Assembly (NCBI GenBank): GCA_900556765.1
Contig: USQH01000083.1
Span: 1 to 6,336, forward strand
Direction: 5' to 3'
DNA from: an uncultured Oscillospiraceae bacterium
GTDB lineage: Bacteria > Bacillota > Clostridia > Oscillospirales > Acutalibacteraceae
DNA length: 6,336 bases
Both the position numbers and the translations under genes were made by a program. The notes under the pieces were generated by a model, which saw nothing but the letters and a program-made list of their open reading frames with translations, was not told the origin of the DNA and did not search any database. Every line of letters starts with the position of its first letter. Position 1 is the stretch's first letter. Positions 1-5,987 of this stretch are shown piece after piece.

Positions 1-1384
1 CTTCTCAATGGAATTCCATGGTCTGCCGTAACTTCCCGACTGGGATGCATACCAGAGACCTCTTGTGACCGCGGACATGGATCCCGACGCAAAAGCGCCG
101 ATATTAAAAAAGTTATAGAAGCCTTCATAACCGGCGGTCTTTCCGGAAATACTTCCTGATTTTCCAGTCCCCTGTTCCTGAAGGATCATCGCGCCGAGAA
201 CATACGGGTTGACGCCAGTCTGGGCCGCCGCCTTCATAATAATATCCACATAAGTCTGTCCCGTCGGTACCGGTGAAGTGTTTGACGCGCCGGTATTGTC
301 ATCGGTGATGGCAGACGCGTCCATTCCCGGACCATACTCCACCTCAGGAAGTGCCGTTGTATACATTTTTCTCTGGCTGATCGTGGAACTCACTGCGGAT
401 CCCGGTCCCTCGAGGCTCACACCCTGACTTCCGTTTCCGGAACTACCGGTGACGTTTCCCGAAGGACTTCCATTCGATGTACCAGAATTCATTCCCGGTC
501 CGTAGTTTTCACCCTGTTGAAGGTTGCCGGATGTTTCTGTGCCCGTGTTATGATTCACGGTTCCTGTGTTTCCAGCTCCCGATGTCTCCTGAACACTCTG
601 GGCCGACGTTGTCTCATCCGGTGTCTTTTCCAGAAATGTTCCCGTGATCAGGCTTGTCAGTCCCTCTCTCGTCTGGGCGTTGCTGTCATAAGCGTGATGC
701 AGGAACTGGAACACATAGGTATCATTTAAGAAATTACGCGGATCCATATAATAGGCAACGATATCCTTTGATGCAGCCACCCAGGATGCACCATCAAAAC
801 CGGTCCAGTTACCTGAATTCCAGTCATAGGCACCGTAATCCGTGGACTTCCAGGATGAAATGCTGGCCTTAGATACCAGATTTGTTCCAACCGCTCCTTC
901 AGCTTCCATCACATCACTCCAGTTAAGTCCGGTCTTCTGTGCCTGAAAGACCCAGGTCGGATGTTCCGTGTGGAGTGTGCGCAGGGATGCCTTATAGCTT
1001 TCCGGAAATCCCTGACTGCTCAAATAGCTTTCAAAATTAGAATCGTAGCTGTAGGATACCGGGAATTTAATAAAGTCTGAACGGACATAACCTTCCTGTG
1101 TCCCGGAACCGGAAGAAAATTTGATTTTATACCAGATCTTTCCATCTGATCCCGCAGTCTCGGAGACAACCGTAACCGCTGCCCCATATGCAAGTTTTTT
1201 TACGATAGCCCCCGTTGTCCCCGGCGTACTTCTCACGTTCAGGGTCGTGGCATTTACTGTCGCCGAACCCGTTGCCGCATAGGCACTTGAAAGTCCGGAT
1301 ATCATTGTTCCGGCGCGGCCTGCACAGTCACCTAAGAACTGCGCCGAACATCAGTGCCAGAATTCTTTTTTGTCTTTTTGTCAT
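1..1384 (-). CDS. Secreted SH3b + glucosaminidase-domain cell-wall hydrolase, 3' end off the window, frame interrupted near the N-terminus
   Basis: Probable exported peptidoglycan hydrolase (beta-N-acetylglucosaminidase). Translation begins at ATG 1384 behind a TGGGAG site (1395-1400) and gives MTKRQKRILALMFGAVLR, a typical basic n-region and hydrophobic core, but meets TGA at 1330-1328. The +1 frame is open from 1350 to the window edge (450 codons) and continues the signal peptide (SGLSSAYA then ATGSA, a good AxA cleavage site). Next come a bacterial SH3 domain (TLNVRSTPGT ... GYVRSDFIKF), a conserved segment with WVFQAQKTGLNW, SSWKSTDYGAYDWNSG and YYMDPRNFL, a roughly 120-residue Ser/Gly/Thr-rich linker (about 270-626), and a glucosaminidase domain (NPYVLGAMILQEQGTG, GYEGFYNFFNIGAFASGSM, GRPWNSIEK). 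The Glu in LQEQG (175-177) is a candidate catalytic acid by analogy with GH73. An in-frame ATG at 1305 exists but would lose the signal peptide. The domain order is known from Lachnospiraceae proteins. The frame break could be a sequencing error, a real mutation or recoding. Confidence 0.85.
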
Positions 1385-1444
1385 GTTTTTTTTTCTCCCA
1401 CTGCCGGTTTTATGAAATTTCAGCAGAAAACCGACATCATACCC

Positions 1445-1474
1445 ATTATAAAGACAAATGGACTTTCCTGTCAA
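1445..1474 (-). promoter_or_regulatory. Consensus sigma-A promoter of the glucosaminidase gene
   Basis: On the minus strand a perfect TTGACA (1474-1469) and a perfect TATAAT (1450-1445) are separated by 18 bases. AT-rich sequence (1520-1540) lies just upstream and may act as an UP element. Transcription would start near 1437, leaving a leader of about 50 bases before ATG 1384. Both boxes match consensus exactly, so a strong constitutive promoter is likely. This also supports 1384 as the true start of the gene downstream. Confidence 0.85.
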
Positions 1475-1548
1475 CTGCGTATGGGAAACTTCACACAAAT
1501 TCCAAATATTGCCGCATTTTCTTAATGAAAAATTAAAAAAGTGCGCAT

Positions 1549-1593
1549 AAAAAGTCCGGCACCTCCTCACGGAAATGCCGGACTTCATTTTTT
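1549..1593 (-). terminator. Rho-independent, probably bidirectional terminator after the oadA-type gene
   Basis: A perfect 10-base-pair stem AAGTCCGGCA / TGCCGGACTT (1552-1561 and 1576-1585) encloses a 14-base loop. Read on the minus strand it ends in a run of five T (1553-1549), with more T-rich sequence at 1540-1526. Read on the plus strand it is followed by six T (1588-1593). It lies about 40 bases past the stop codon at 1624, so it ends the carboxylase operon and insulates the glucosaminidase promoter. No plus-strand gene converges on it. Confidence 0.85.
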
Positions 1594-1623
1594 CGTCAAT
1601 TGATATTTAGATTTACTGCAAAA

Positions 1624-3021
1624 TTATACCGGATAAGCCTTGCTTTCCTTATCAGCAACCTTGCGGTCAACCTTTGTCTGCTGGGCTTCACGGTACTCGA
1701 AGAAGTCTTTTGCTACAGCCGGGAACAGAGCATAGGATAATACATCCTCATCCTGCTGCTTCCACTGTGCGCATTCCTTCTCGAATTTCGGTAACTGCGG
1801 CTCGATCAGATCTGCTGGACGACAGGTGATCGGAGTTGCATCGCCGATGATCTTCTTCTGGACTTCTTTGTTGAACGGTTTTACCGTCTTACCAAATTCG
1901 CCCATCATGATCTTCTTGGACTCCTTCGGAACCATCTTATATCTCTCGCCGGCAAGAACGTTCAATACAGCCTGTGTACCAACGATCTGGGAGGACGGAG
2001 TTACAAGCGGCGGCTCACCGAAGTCTTTTCTTACTCTCGGGATCTCCTCAAGCACTGCGCGGTACTTGTCTTCCTGGCCAGCTTCCTTTAACTGGGAAAC
2101 AAGGTTGGAAAGCATTCCGCCCGGTACCTGATAGATAAGAGCTTTTGCGTCAACGCCCATAACTTTGGTGCTGAGCAGACCGCTCTTCAGATATTCTTCT
2201 TTCAGACCGGCAAAATGCTTTGCAATATCGTCGAGTTTTTCAATGTCAAGACCTGTATCATACTTTGTGCCGGCGAATGCGGCGACCATAGACTCTGTTG
2301 CAGGATGCGATGTGCCCATAGCAAGGGGAGAGAGGGCGGTGTCGATAATGTCGGCGCCTGCTTCGACCGCCTTCATCAGCACCATTGACGCGAGACCTGA
2401 GGTATAGTGCGAATGTACCTGAATAGGCACTTTAACGGTCTCCTTAAGAGCTTTAACAAGGTCGTATGTGAGGTAAGGCGTGAGCAGACCTGCCATATCC
2501 TTGATGCATATTGAGTCGGCACCGGTATCTTCAAGCTGTTTTGCGTATTTGGTGTAGTATTCGAGGTCAAACACGGGACCGGTGGTATAGGAGATGGCCG
2601 CCTGAACGTGTGCTTTTTCCTTTTTTGCGGCATTGATGGCGGTCTGGAGGTTGCGCGGATCATTCAGCGCGTCAAAGATGCGGAGAATGTCAATACCGTT
2701 TGCAACCGACTTCTGAACGAGGTATTCGACTACGTCGTCGGCGTAATGACGGTATCCGAGCATATTCTGACCGCGGAAAAGCATCTGGAGCTTTGTGTTC
2801 GGGCAGTGCTTGCGGATAGTGCGCAGTCTGTCCCACGGATCCTCGTCAAGGAAACGCAGGCAGGCGTCATAGGTAGCGCCGCCCCAACATTCGAGCGAAT
2901 AATAGCCTATCTTGTCCAATTTTTCAAGAGCGGGAAGCATCTGTTCGGTGGACATTCTTGTAGCGATAAGTGACTGATGAGCGTCACGCAGTATGGTTTC
3001 GGTAATTTTTACAGCTGCCAT
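1624..3021 (-). CDS. oadA: Pyruvate carboxylase subunit B / oxaloacetate decarboxylase alpha-type (5S) carboxyltransferase
   Basis: Cytoplasmic carboxyltransferase that moves CO2 between carboxybiotin on a carrier protein and pyruvate/oxaloacetate. The 465-residue product starts with the family signature ITETILRDAHQSLIATRM (residues 6-23). A DRE-TIM/HMGL-like barrel follows, with RGQN (83-86), the lysine of CIKDMAG (K174) and the metal-binding HSH of QVHSHYTSG (H203, H205); D13 is the other expected metal ligand. The conserved C-terminal carboxylase domain begins around 285 and includes QVPGGMLSNL (298-307). The protein ends at YREAQQTKVD...KAYPV with no biotinyl domain, which fits the separate carrier gene 19 bases upstream. 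An AAGGGT site (3036-3031) precedes ATG 3021. Codon use changes sharply near residue 250-300: Pro is CCG in 3 of 9 cases before and 12 of 13 after; Ile is ATC in 7 of 17 before and 8 of 8 after (hand counts). The gene may thus be a mosaic. Whether it is pycB- or oadA-like in vivo cannot be told from sequence alone. Confidence 0.93.
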   Translation of the reverse strand: MAAVKITETILRDAHQSLIATRMSTEQMLPALEKLDKIGYYSLECWGGATYDACLRFLDEDPWDRLRTIRKHCPNTKLQMLFRGQNMLGYRHYADDVVEYLVQKSVANGIDILRIFDALNDPRNLQTAINAAKKEKAHVQAAISYTTGPVFDLEYYTKYAKQLEDTGADSICIKDMAGLLTPYLTYDLVKALKETVKVPIQVHSHYTSGLASMVLMKAVEAGADIIDTALSPLAMGTSHPATESMVAAFAGTKYDTGLDIEKLDDIAKHFAGLKEEYLKSGLLSTKVMGVDAKALIYQVPGGMLSNLVSQLKEAGQEDKYRAVLEEIPRVRKDFGEPPLVTPSSQIVGTQAVLNVLAGERYKMVPKESKKIMMGEFGKTVKPFNKEVQKKIIGDATPITCRPADLIEPQLPKFEKECAQWKQQDEDVLSYALFPAVAKDFFEYREAQQTKVDRKVADKESKAYPV

Positions 3022-3040
3022 TTTGCAATCACCCTTTTAC

Positions 3041-3427
3041 TTAGTTAATGGATACGAGCAGAGCGCCTGAGTCGACGGTGTCGCCTTTGTTAACATGAAC
3101 GCCGGCAATAGTGCCGTCGCAAGGAGCTTTGATCTCGTTTTCCATTTTCATAGCCTCAAGGATGAGTAGTGTGTCGCCGTTCTTTACGGTGTCGCCTGCT
3201 TTTACCTTGATATCGAGAATGTTGCCCGGCATAGGGCTGTTTACCTTCTGAGCACCGGCTGCGGGAGCAGCGGCAGGGGCGGCCGCAGGTGCGGTGGGAG
3301 CTGTCTGTACAGGAGCGGCTGCGGGAGCAGCGGCAGGAGCGGCAACAGGTGCGGAAGCGGCGCTGCCGGCTTCTTCAACTGCTACATCGTATGCTTTTCC
3401 GTTTACGGTAATTTTAAACTGTTTCAT
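3041..3427 (-). CDS. Biotin carboxyl carrier protein (1.3S / GcdC-type biotin/lipoyl attachment protein)
   Basis: A 128-residue free-standing carrier whose biotin shuttles the carboxyl group between the two neighbouring carboxyltransferases. The N-terminus MKQFKITVNGKAYDVAVEE (1-19) is typical of gamma/1.3S subunits. Residues about 20-62 form a flexible Ala/Pro linker, and residues about 63-128 form the biotinyl domain. The biotin motif EAMKMEN places the modified lysine at K94 (codon 3148-3146). I chose ATG 3427 because GGAGAG (3440-3435) sits 7 bases upstream. The in-frame ATG at 3442 would overlap this site and adds only MERYK before the conserved start. The gene lies 26 bases after the carboxyltransferase and 19 bases before the oadA-type gene, so co-transcription is near certain. 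A biotin protein ligase must be encoded elsewhere. Confidence 0.94.
   Translation of the reverse strand: MKQFKITVNGKAYDVAVEEAGSAASAPVAAPAAAPAAAPVQTAPTAPAAAPAAAPAAGAQKVNSPMPGNILDIKVKAGDTVKNGDTLLILEAMKMENEIKAPCDGTIAGVHVNKGDTVDSGALLVSIN
3256..3354 (-). repeat. 60-base-period direct repeat coding the Ala/Pro linker of the biotin carrier
   Basis: Two 39-base copies, 3256-3294 and 3316-3354, begin exactly 60 bases apart and match at 36 of 39 positions. They encode similar Pro-Ala-Ala stretches in the linker. The in-frame 20-codon period points to linker lengthening by tandem duplication. Such linkers act as flexible arms that let the biotinyl domain reach two active sites. Confidence 0.75.
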
Positions 3428-3434
3428 TTTATAT

Positions 3435-3440
3435 CTCTCC
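3435..3440 (-). promoter_or_regulatory. Ribosome binding site that decides the biotin carrier start
   Basis: GGAGAG on the minus strand lies 7 bases before ATG 3427, within the 26-base gap after the upstream stop. Starting at the upstream ATG (3442) would place this site inside the coding sequence and leave that start without an evident site at the right distance. Confidence 0.75.
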
Positions 3441-3453
3441 AATCAGGTGATTT

Positions 3454-4716
3454 TTACATTATAGTAACGGCGTGCTTCTTGTCGAGAGTGGATACACGCT
3501 TTGACATCAGCATATCGAGCAGTATGCGGAGCTTGTCGCTCAGCTCGTCCTCGGTCACGATATCGCCTATAAATCCGTTCTCAGCCGCTTTTTCGGCAGA
3601 AGCTTCGCTGTTCATGTATTCGGTCAGAAGAGCCGCTTTGTCCTCTCCGGCGAGAATGCGGTCGTTGTACGCAATATTCATTGCGGCTTCGGGTTCGATG
3701 GTCGATACTATCGAGCCTTTTACTGCGATAACTTCATCGGCGCTGCCTGCGAATGTGAGGAAAGCGGAGCCGTAAGCCTTGCCGTTAATGACGGCGACCT
3801 TTGCGGTAGTCGCGTCGGTGTAGGCCTTTGTCAATGCGGCAGCGGCTTTAAGTGAACCGTTGCAGCCGCAGAAACCGTCGGTGTCGACAAATGTGATGAT
3901 CGGAATTGTGTATGCGTCGCAAAGACCTATAAAGGAAGCAATCTTTTTGCAGTCGCGGATGCTCATGGTGCCGTTTACCGCGACCATGCCGACGCTCAGT
4001 CCGCCGAGACGGGCGAGAGCGGTCTTTGCTGAGTCATCCTCGTTTTTGCCGAGCTGTATAACACTGCCGGCGTCTGCAATGCTGCCGATAACACAGCCAC
4101 AGTTGCTTTTTTCTCCGTCGGCAACGTCTGCGATAGGCGCGGCGGAAAGGTTGTTTGACGGCAGAGCGCAGACAATCTGCTTTGCCTTTTCGATAGCGTC
4201 GTTAATGTCGTCGGCGACTATCTGAGCAGTTCCGTTGTCAATGCCGTTGTCGTCGTTGCCCGACTTGTCAAGGAAAAGCTGTGCGTCCTTTGCGGCGATA
4301 ACGATATCACTGCAAAGCGCCCAAATAGCGGATGAAGCGCCGCAAACGCCCTTGATAACGGCAATCTGCGGAATAACACCCGACAGTCTGTCAGCCTTTG
4401 CTATCAGCTTGGAATAAGCCTCAACAGCGTCGAGACCCTCACCGAGATGACCGCCGTTTGAGTCGTAAACGCCGATAACGGGGCAACCTGTCTTTTCGGC
4501 AAGATCGTACAGCTTCATAAGCTTGTTTGCCTGAATTTTTCCCATGGCGCCGTTGTTTATTTCGGTGTTCTGAACGAAAGCGTAGCAGGGACAGCCGCTG
4601 ATGCAGCCGTAGCCTGTAACGACCTCGCAGTCCTCCGTCAGCCTGTTAAGCTCGGTGAAACTGCCGTCGTCAAATATGCCTTTGAGCAGTTGATTTGCGG
4701 CATATTCCTTTGACAT
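3454..4716 (-). CDS. Short divergent acyl-CoA carboxyltransferase (MmdA / transcarboxylase 12S-like)
   Basis: A 420-residue member of the carboxyl transferase family (two crotonase-like halves). It probably transfers the biotin-bound carboxyl group to or from an acyl-CoA such as propionyl/methylmalonyl- or acetyl/malonyl-CoA. The N half shows FDDGSFTEL (15-23), VVTGYG (32-37), NNGAMGK (54-60), CPVIGVYDSNGG (78-89) and SGVIPQIAVIKGVCGASSA (112-130), with the oxyanion-type Gly region. The C half shows ARLGGLSVGMVA (235-246), DAYTIPIITFVDTDGF (267-282), AKVAVINGKAYGSAF (305-319) and an ending (RVSTLDKKHAVTIM) that aligns with the usual KHGNIPL-type terminus. The family is usually near 510 residues. 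The deletions fall in surface loops, for example after TDGF, where the normal VPGF proline is replaced by Asp. There are 14 Cys, including C38, C42, C44 and two CxC pairs. GGGAGG (4729-4724) sits 7 bases before ATG 4716. It is first in the operon. Substrate cannot be assigned from sequence. Confidence 0.88.
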   Translation of the reverse strand: MSKEYAANQLLKGIFDDGSFTELNRLTEDCEVVTGYGCISGCPCYAFVQNTEINNGAMGKIQANKLMKLYDLAEKTGCPVIGVYDSNGGHLGEGLDAVEAYSKLIAKADRLSGVIPQIAVIKGVCGASSAIWALCSDIVIAAKDAQLFLDKSGNDDNGIDNGTAQIVADDINDAIEKAKQIVCALPSNNLSAAPIADVADGEKSNCGCVIGSIADAGSVIQLGKNEDDSAKTALARLGGLSVGMVAVNGTMSIRDCKKIASFIGLCDAYTIPIITFVDTDGFCGCNGSLKAAAALTKAYTDATTAKVAVINGKAYGSAFLTFAGSADEVIAVKGSIVSTIEPEAAMNIAYNDRILAGEDKAALLTEYMNSEASAEKAAENGFIGDIVTEDELSDKLRILLDMLMSKRVSTLDKKHAVTIM

Positions 4717-4786
4717 TTAAATTCCTCCCGATAATGAAAGTCAACCTTTGACCCCATTATAATAATTTTAGTATATATTTTGTTTG

Positions 4787-4815
4787 ATTATACAACATTT
4801 TTTCGCTTTAATCAA
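4787..4815 (-). promoter_or_regulatory. Sigma-A promoter of the carboxyltransferase operon
   Basis: On the minus strand TTGATT (4815-4810) and a perfect TATAAT (4792-4787) are spaced by exactly 17 bases. Transcription would begin near 4780, giving a leader of about 64 bases before ATG 4716. The -35 box overlaps the TGA stop of the upstream small gene. A second TATAAT (4761-4756) lies closer to the gene but has no good -35 box at 17 bases. Confidence 0.75.
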
Positions 4816-4818
4816 GCG
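4804..4818. promoter_or_regulatory. Small inverted repeat over the -35 box, possible operator
   Basis: CGCTT and AAGCG (4804-4808 and 4814-4818) form a perfect 5-base inverted repeat with a 5-base spacer centred on the -35 box. It is too short to be convincing alone. It lacks a U-run on the minus strand, so it does not terminate the upstream operon. A repressor site is only a possibility. Confidence 0.25.
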
Positions 4819-5198
4819 TTTTGATCGGTTTTTGAACAATTTTTACACATTGTAAATAAATGTATGATATTGATCTCATTTTCGCTTTCGTTTTCTATAT
4901 ATCGTAGCAGTTGAAATGCATTTTTCGGTGCGTTTTCACCCAAACGGCAGGTCAGTATTCCTCTGTTAACTGCGTAGTTCATGGTCGCGCGTGCAATTAG
5001 GTCGCACAGCCAAATGTCCTTTTCGGCCGGTTCTACGTTTAGAAGGATGAATTTGCCGTCTGTTATGGTAAATTCGGAGTGACCGACAGTTTCGTTTGTA
5101 GCGCTGTTGTCGGCTATCATTGCGTTTGCGCCTTTTGGTGCATTTTCACCGAATATCATTTTGATTTCGCCGTCGTTCGCGGGTCGAACGTGTATCAT
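4812..5198 (-). CDS. Small GNAT-like protein of unknown function
   Basis: A 128-residue protein that I do not recognise by name. It starts MIHVRPANDGEIKMIF. The segment FTITDGKFILLNVEP followed by DIWLCDLIARATMNYAVNRG resembles the second half of compact GNAT-fold proteins found in Clostridia, where a beta strand leads into a helix with an L-x-R-A-x-x-N-x-A-x-x-x-G pattern. The clear acetyl-CoA-binding R/Q-x-x-G-x-G/A loop is not visible, so acetyltransferase activity is doubtful. The C-terminus carries CKNC, a possible metal-binding or redox pair, in the sequence FTMCKNCSKTDQNA. There is no signal peptide or membrane segment. Translation starts 3 bases after the pseudouridine synthase stop, using AAGGAG (5214-5209) inside the end of that gene, which suggests translational coupling. 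Its stop overlaps the next operon's promoter. Confidence 0.75.
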   Translation of the reverse strand: MIHVRPANDGEIKMIFGENAPKGANAMIADNSATNETVGHSEFTITDGKFILLNVEPAEKDIWLCDLIARATMNYAVNRGILTCRLGENAPKNAFQLLRYIENESENEINIIHLFTMCKNCSKTDQNA

Positions 5199-5201
5199 TA
5201 T

Positions 5202-5975
5202 TTATCTTCTCCTTTTGGCGGTCTGCTCGCCCTCGTCATCCTTGTCGCTCTTGAGTGCGATGCTCCGCAGTTTTGATATTTCCTTTTCGGTCAAATTACG
5301 CCATTTTCCCGTTTGCAGCATACCAAGCTTTATAGTACCGATAGCTGTGCGTTTGAGTCGTATTACGCGCAGTCCGACCGCCTCGCACATACGGCGAATC
5401 TGGCGGTTGCGTCCCTCATACAGGATGAATGACATTACCGTCCTATCTTCCTCAGCCGTGATGATTTCTACTTCGCACGGCAGCGTTTTTACGCCGTCGT
5501 CGAGAACGACGCCGCTTATCAGCTTTGCGATTGTTTCGTCGCCCACTTTACCGCGAACGGTCACGCGATAGGTCTTGCCGACCTTGCTGCGTGGATGCAT
5601 CATCATGTTTGCAAACTCGCCGTCGTTGGTCATCAGCAACATTCCCTCGCTGTCCTTGTCAAGCCGTCCGACAGGGTAAATGCGCTCCTTAATGTCCTTT
5701 GTCAGCTCCGTGACGCATTTTCTGTCACGGTCGTCGGTAACCGATGTCAGGTATCCGCGCGGCTTATTGATTACGATGTATACCTTTTCGGCGGTGGGTC
5801 GAATGGCTTTGCCGCTGACCGTGACAAGGTCGCGTCTCGGATCGACCTTGTCACCTATGGATGCGGTGCGTCCGTTAACCTTGACGTGACGTGTGCTTAT
5901 CAGCTCCTCTGCCTTTCTGCGCGAGGTTATTCCGCAGTCGGCGATATATTTTTGCAGTCTGATTTTTTCGTCCAT
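5202..5975 (-). CDS. rluB: RsuA/RluB-family rRNA pseudouridine synthase
   Basis: Converts a specific uridine in ribosomal RNA to pseudouridine; RluB itself acts on 23S rRNA in the peptidyl-transferase region. The 257-residue product has an N-terminal S4 RNA-binding domain (about 4-50: RLQKYIADCGITSRRKAEELI and the VKVNGR strand). The catalytic domain has VINKPRGYLTS (68-78), the signature GRLDKDSEGMLLMTNDG with catalytic D106 (103-119), KTYRVTVRG (134-142), and the closing motif EGRNRQIRRMCEAVG (187-201). A charged tail ends in RRR. AAGGAG (5989-5984) sits 8 bases before ATG 5975 and overlaps the stop of the upstream carboxypeptidase gene. Family-level identity is very secure. RluB rather than RsuA or RluE/F is inferred from length and from the dac-like neighbour, a context also seen in Bacillus and Clostridia. 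Confidence 0.93.
   Translation of the reverse strand: MDEKIRLQKYIADCGITSRRKAEELISTRHVKVNGRTASIGDKVDPRRDLVTVSGKAIRPTAEKVYIVINKPRGYLTSVTDDRDRKCVTELTKDIKERIYPVGRLDKDSEGMLLMTNDGEFANMMMHPRSKVGKTYRVTVRGKVGDETIAKLISGVVLDDGVKTLPCEVEIITAEEDRTVMSFILYEGRNRQIRRMCEAVGLRVIRLKRTAIGTIKLGMLQTGKWRNLTEKEISKLRSIALKSDKDDEGEQTAKRRR
5209..5214 (-). promoter_or_regulatory. Ribosome binding site of the small GNAT-like gene, inside the end of rluB
   Basis: AAGGAG on the minus strand overlaps the last arginine/lysine codons of the pseudouridine synthase and lies 10 bases before ATG 5198. Because the stop (5204-5202) falls between it and the start, terminating ribosomes could reinitiate directly. Confidence 0.6.
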
Positions 5976-5987
5976 ATATGTTTCTCC

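Noticed and set aside
517..872. Two overlapping short plus-strand open frames inside the glucosaminidase region
   Set aside because: They lie opposite a long conserved minus-strand reading frame with recognisable domains. They have no ribosome binding site and show no protein family pattern.
1328..1588. An 86-codon minus-strand frame starting at 1588 ahead of the signal peptide start
   Set aside because: Its first 68 codons run through the terminator and the promoter of the glucosaminidase gene, and only its end (from 1384) reads as a signal peptide. The real start is 1384, with its own ribosome binding site.
2608..2973. A 121-codon plus-strand frame within the oadA-type gene
   Set aside because: It is antisense to the highly conserved catalytic half of the carboxyltransferase, and its composition is that of a shadow frame.
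4731..4786. Riboswitch or long leader in front of the carboxyltransferase gene
   Set aside because: The leader is only about 64 bases, AT-rich, and shows no stable stem or known aptamer pattern.
4804..4826. Possible intrinsic terminator after the small GNAT-like gene
   Set aside because: The stem is only 5 base pairs. On the minus strand it is followed by A residues rather than T, so it cannot end the leftward operon. The T-run occurs only on the plus strand, where there is no gene to end.
5107..5571. A 154-codon plus-strand frame opposite the rluB end and the small GNAT-like gene
   Set aside because: It spans two well-supported minus-strand genes and their junction, and is Ser/Arg-rich as expected from antisense reading of these codons.
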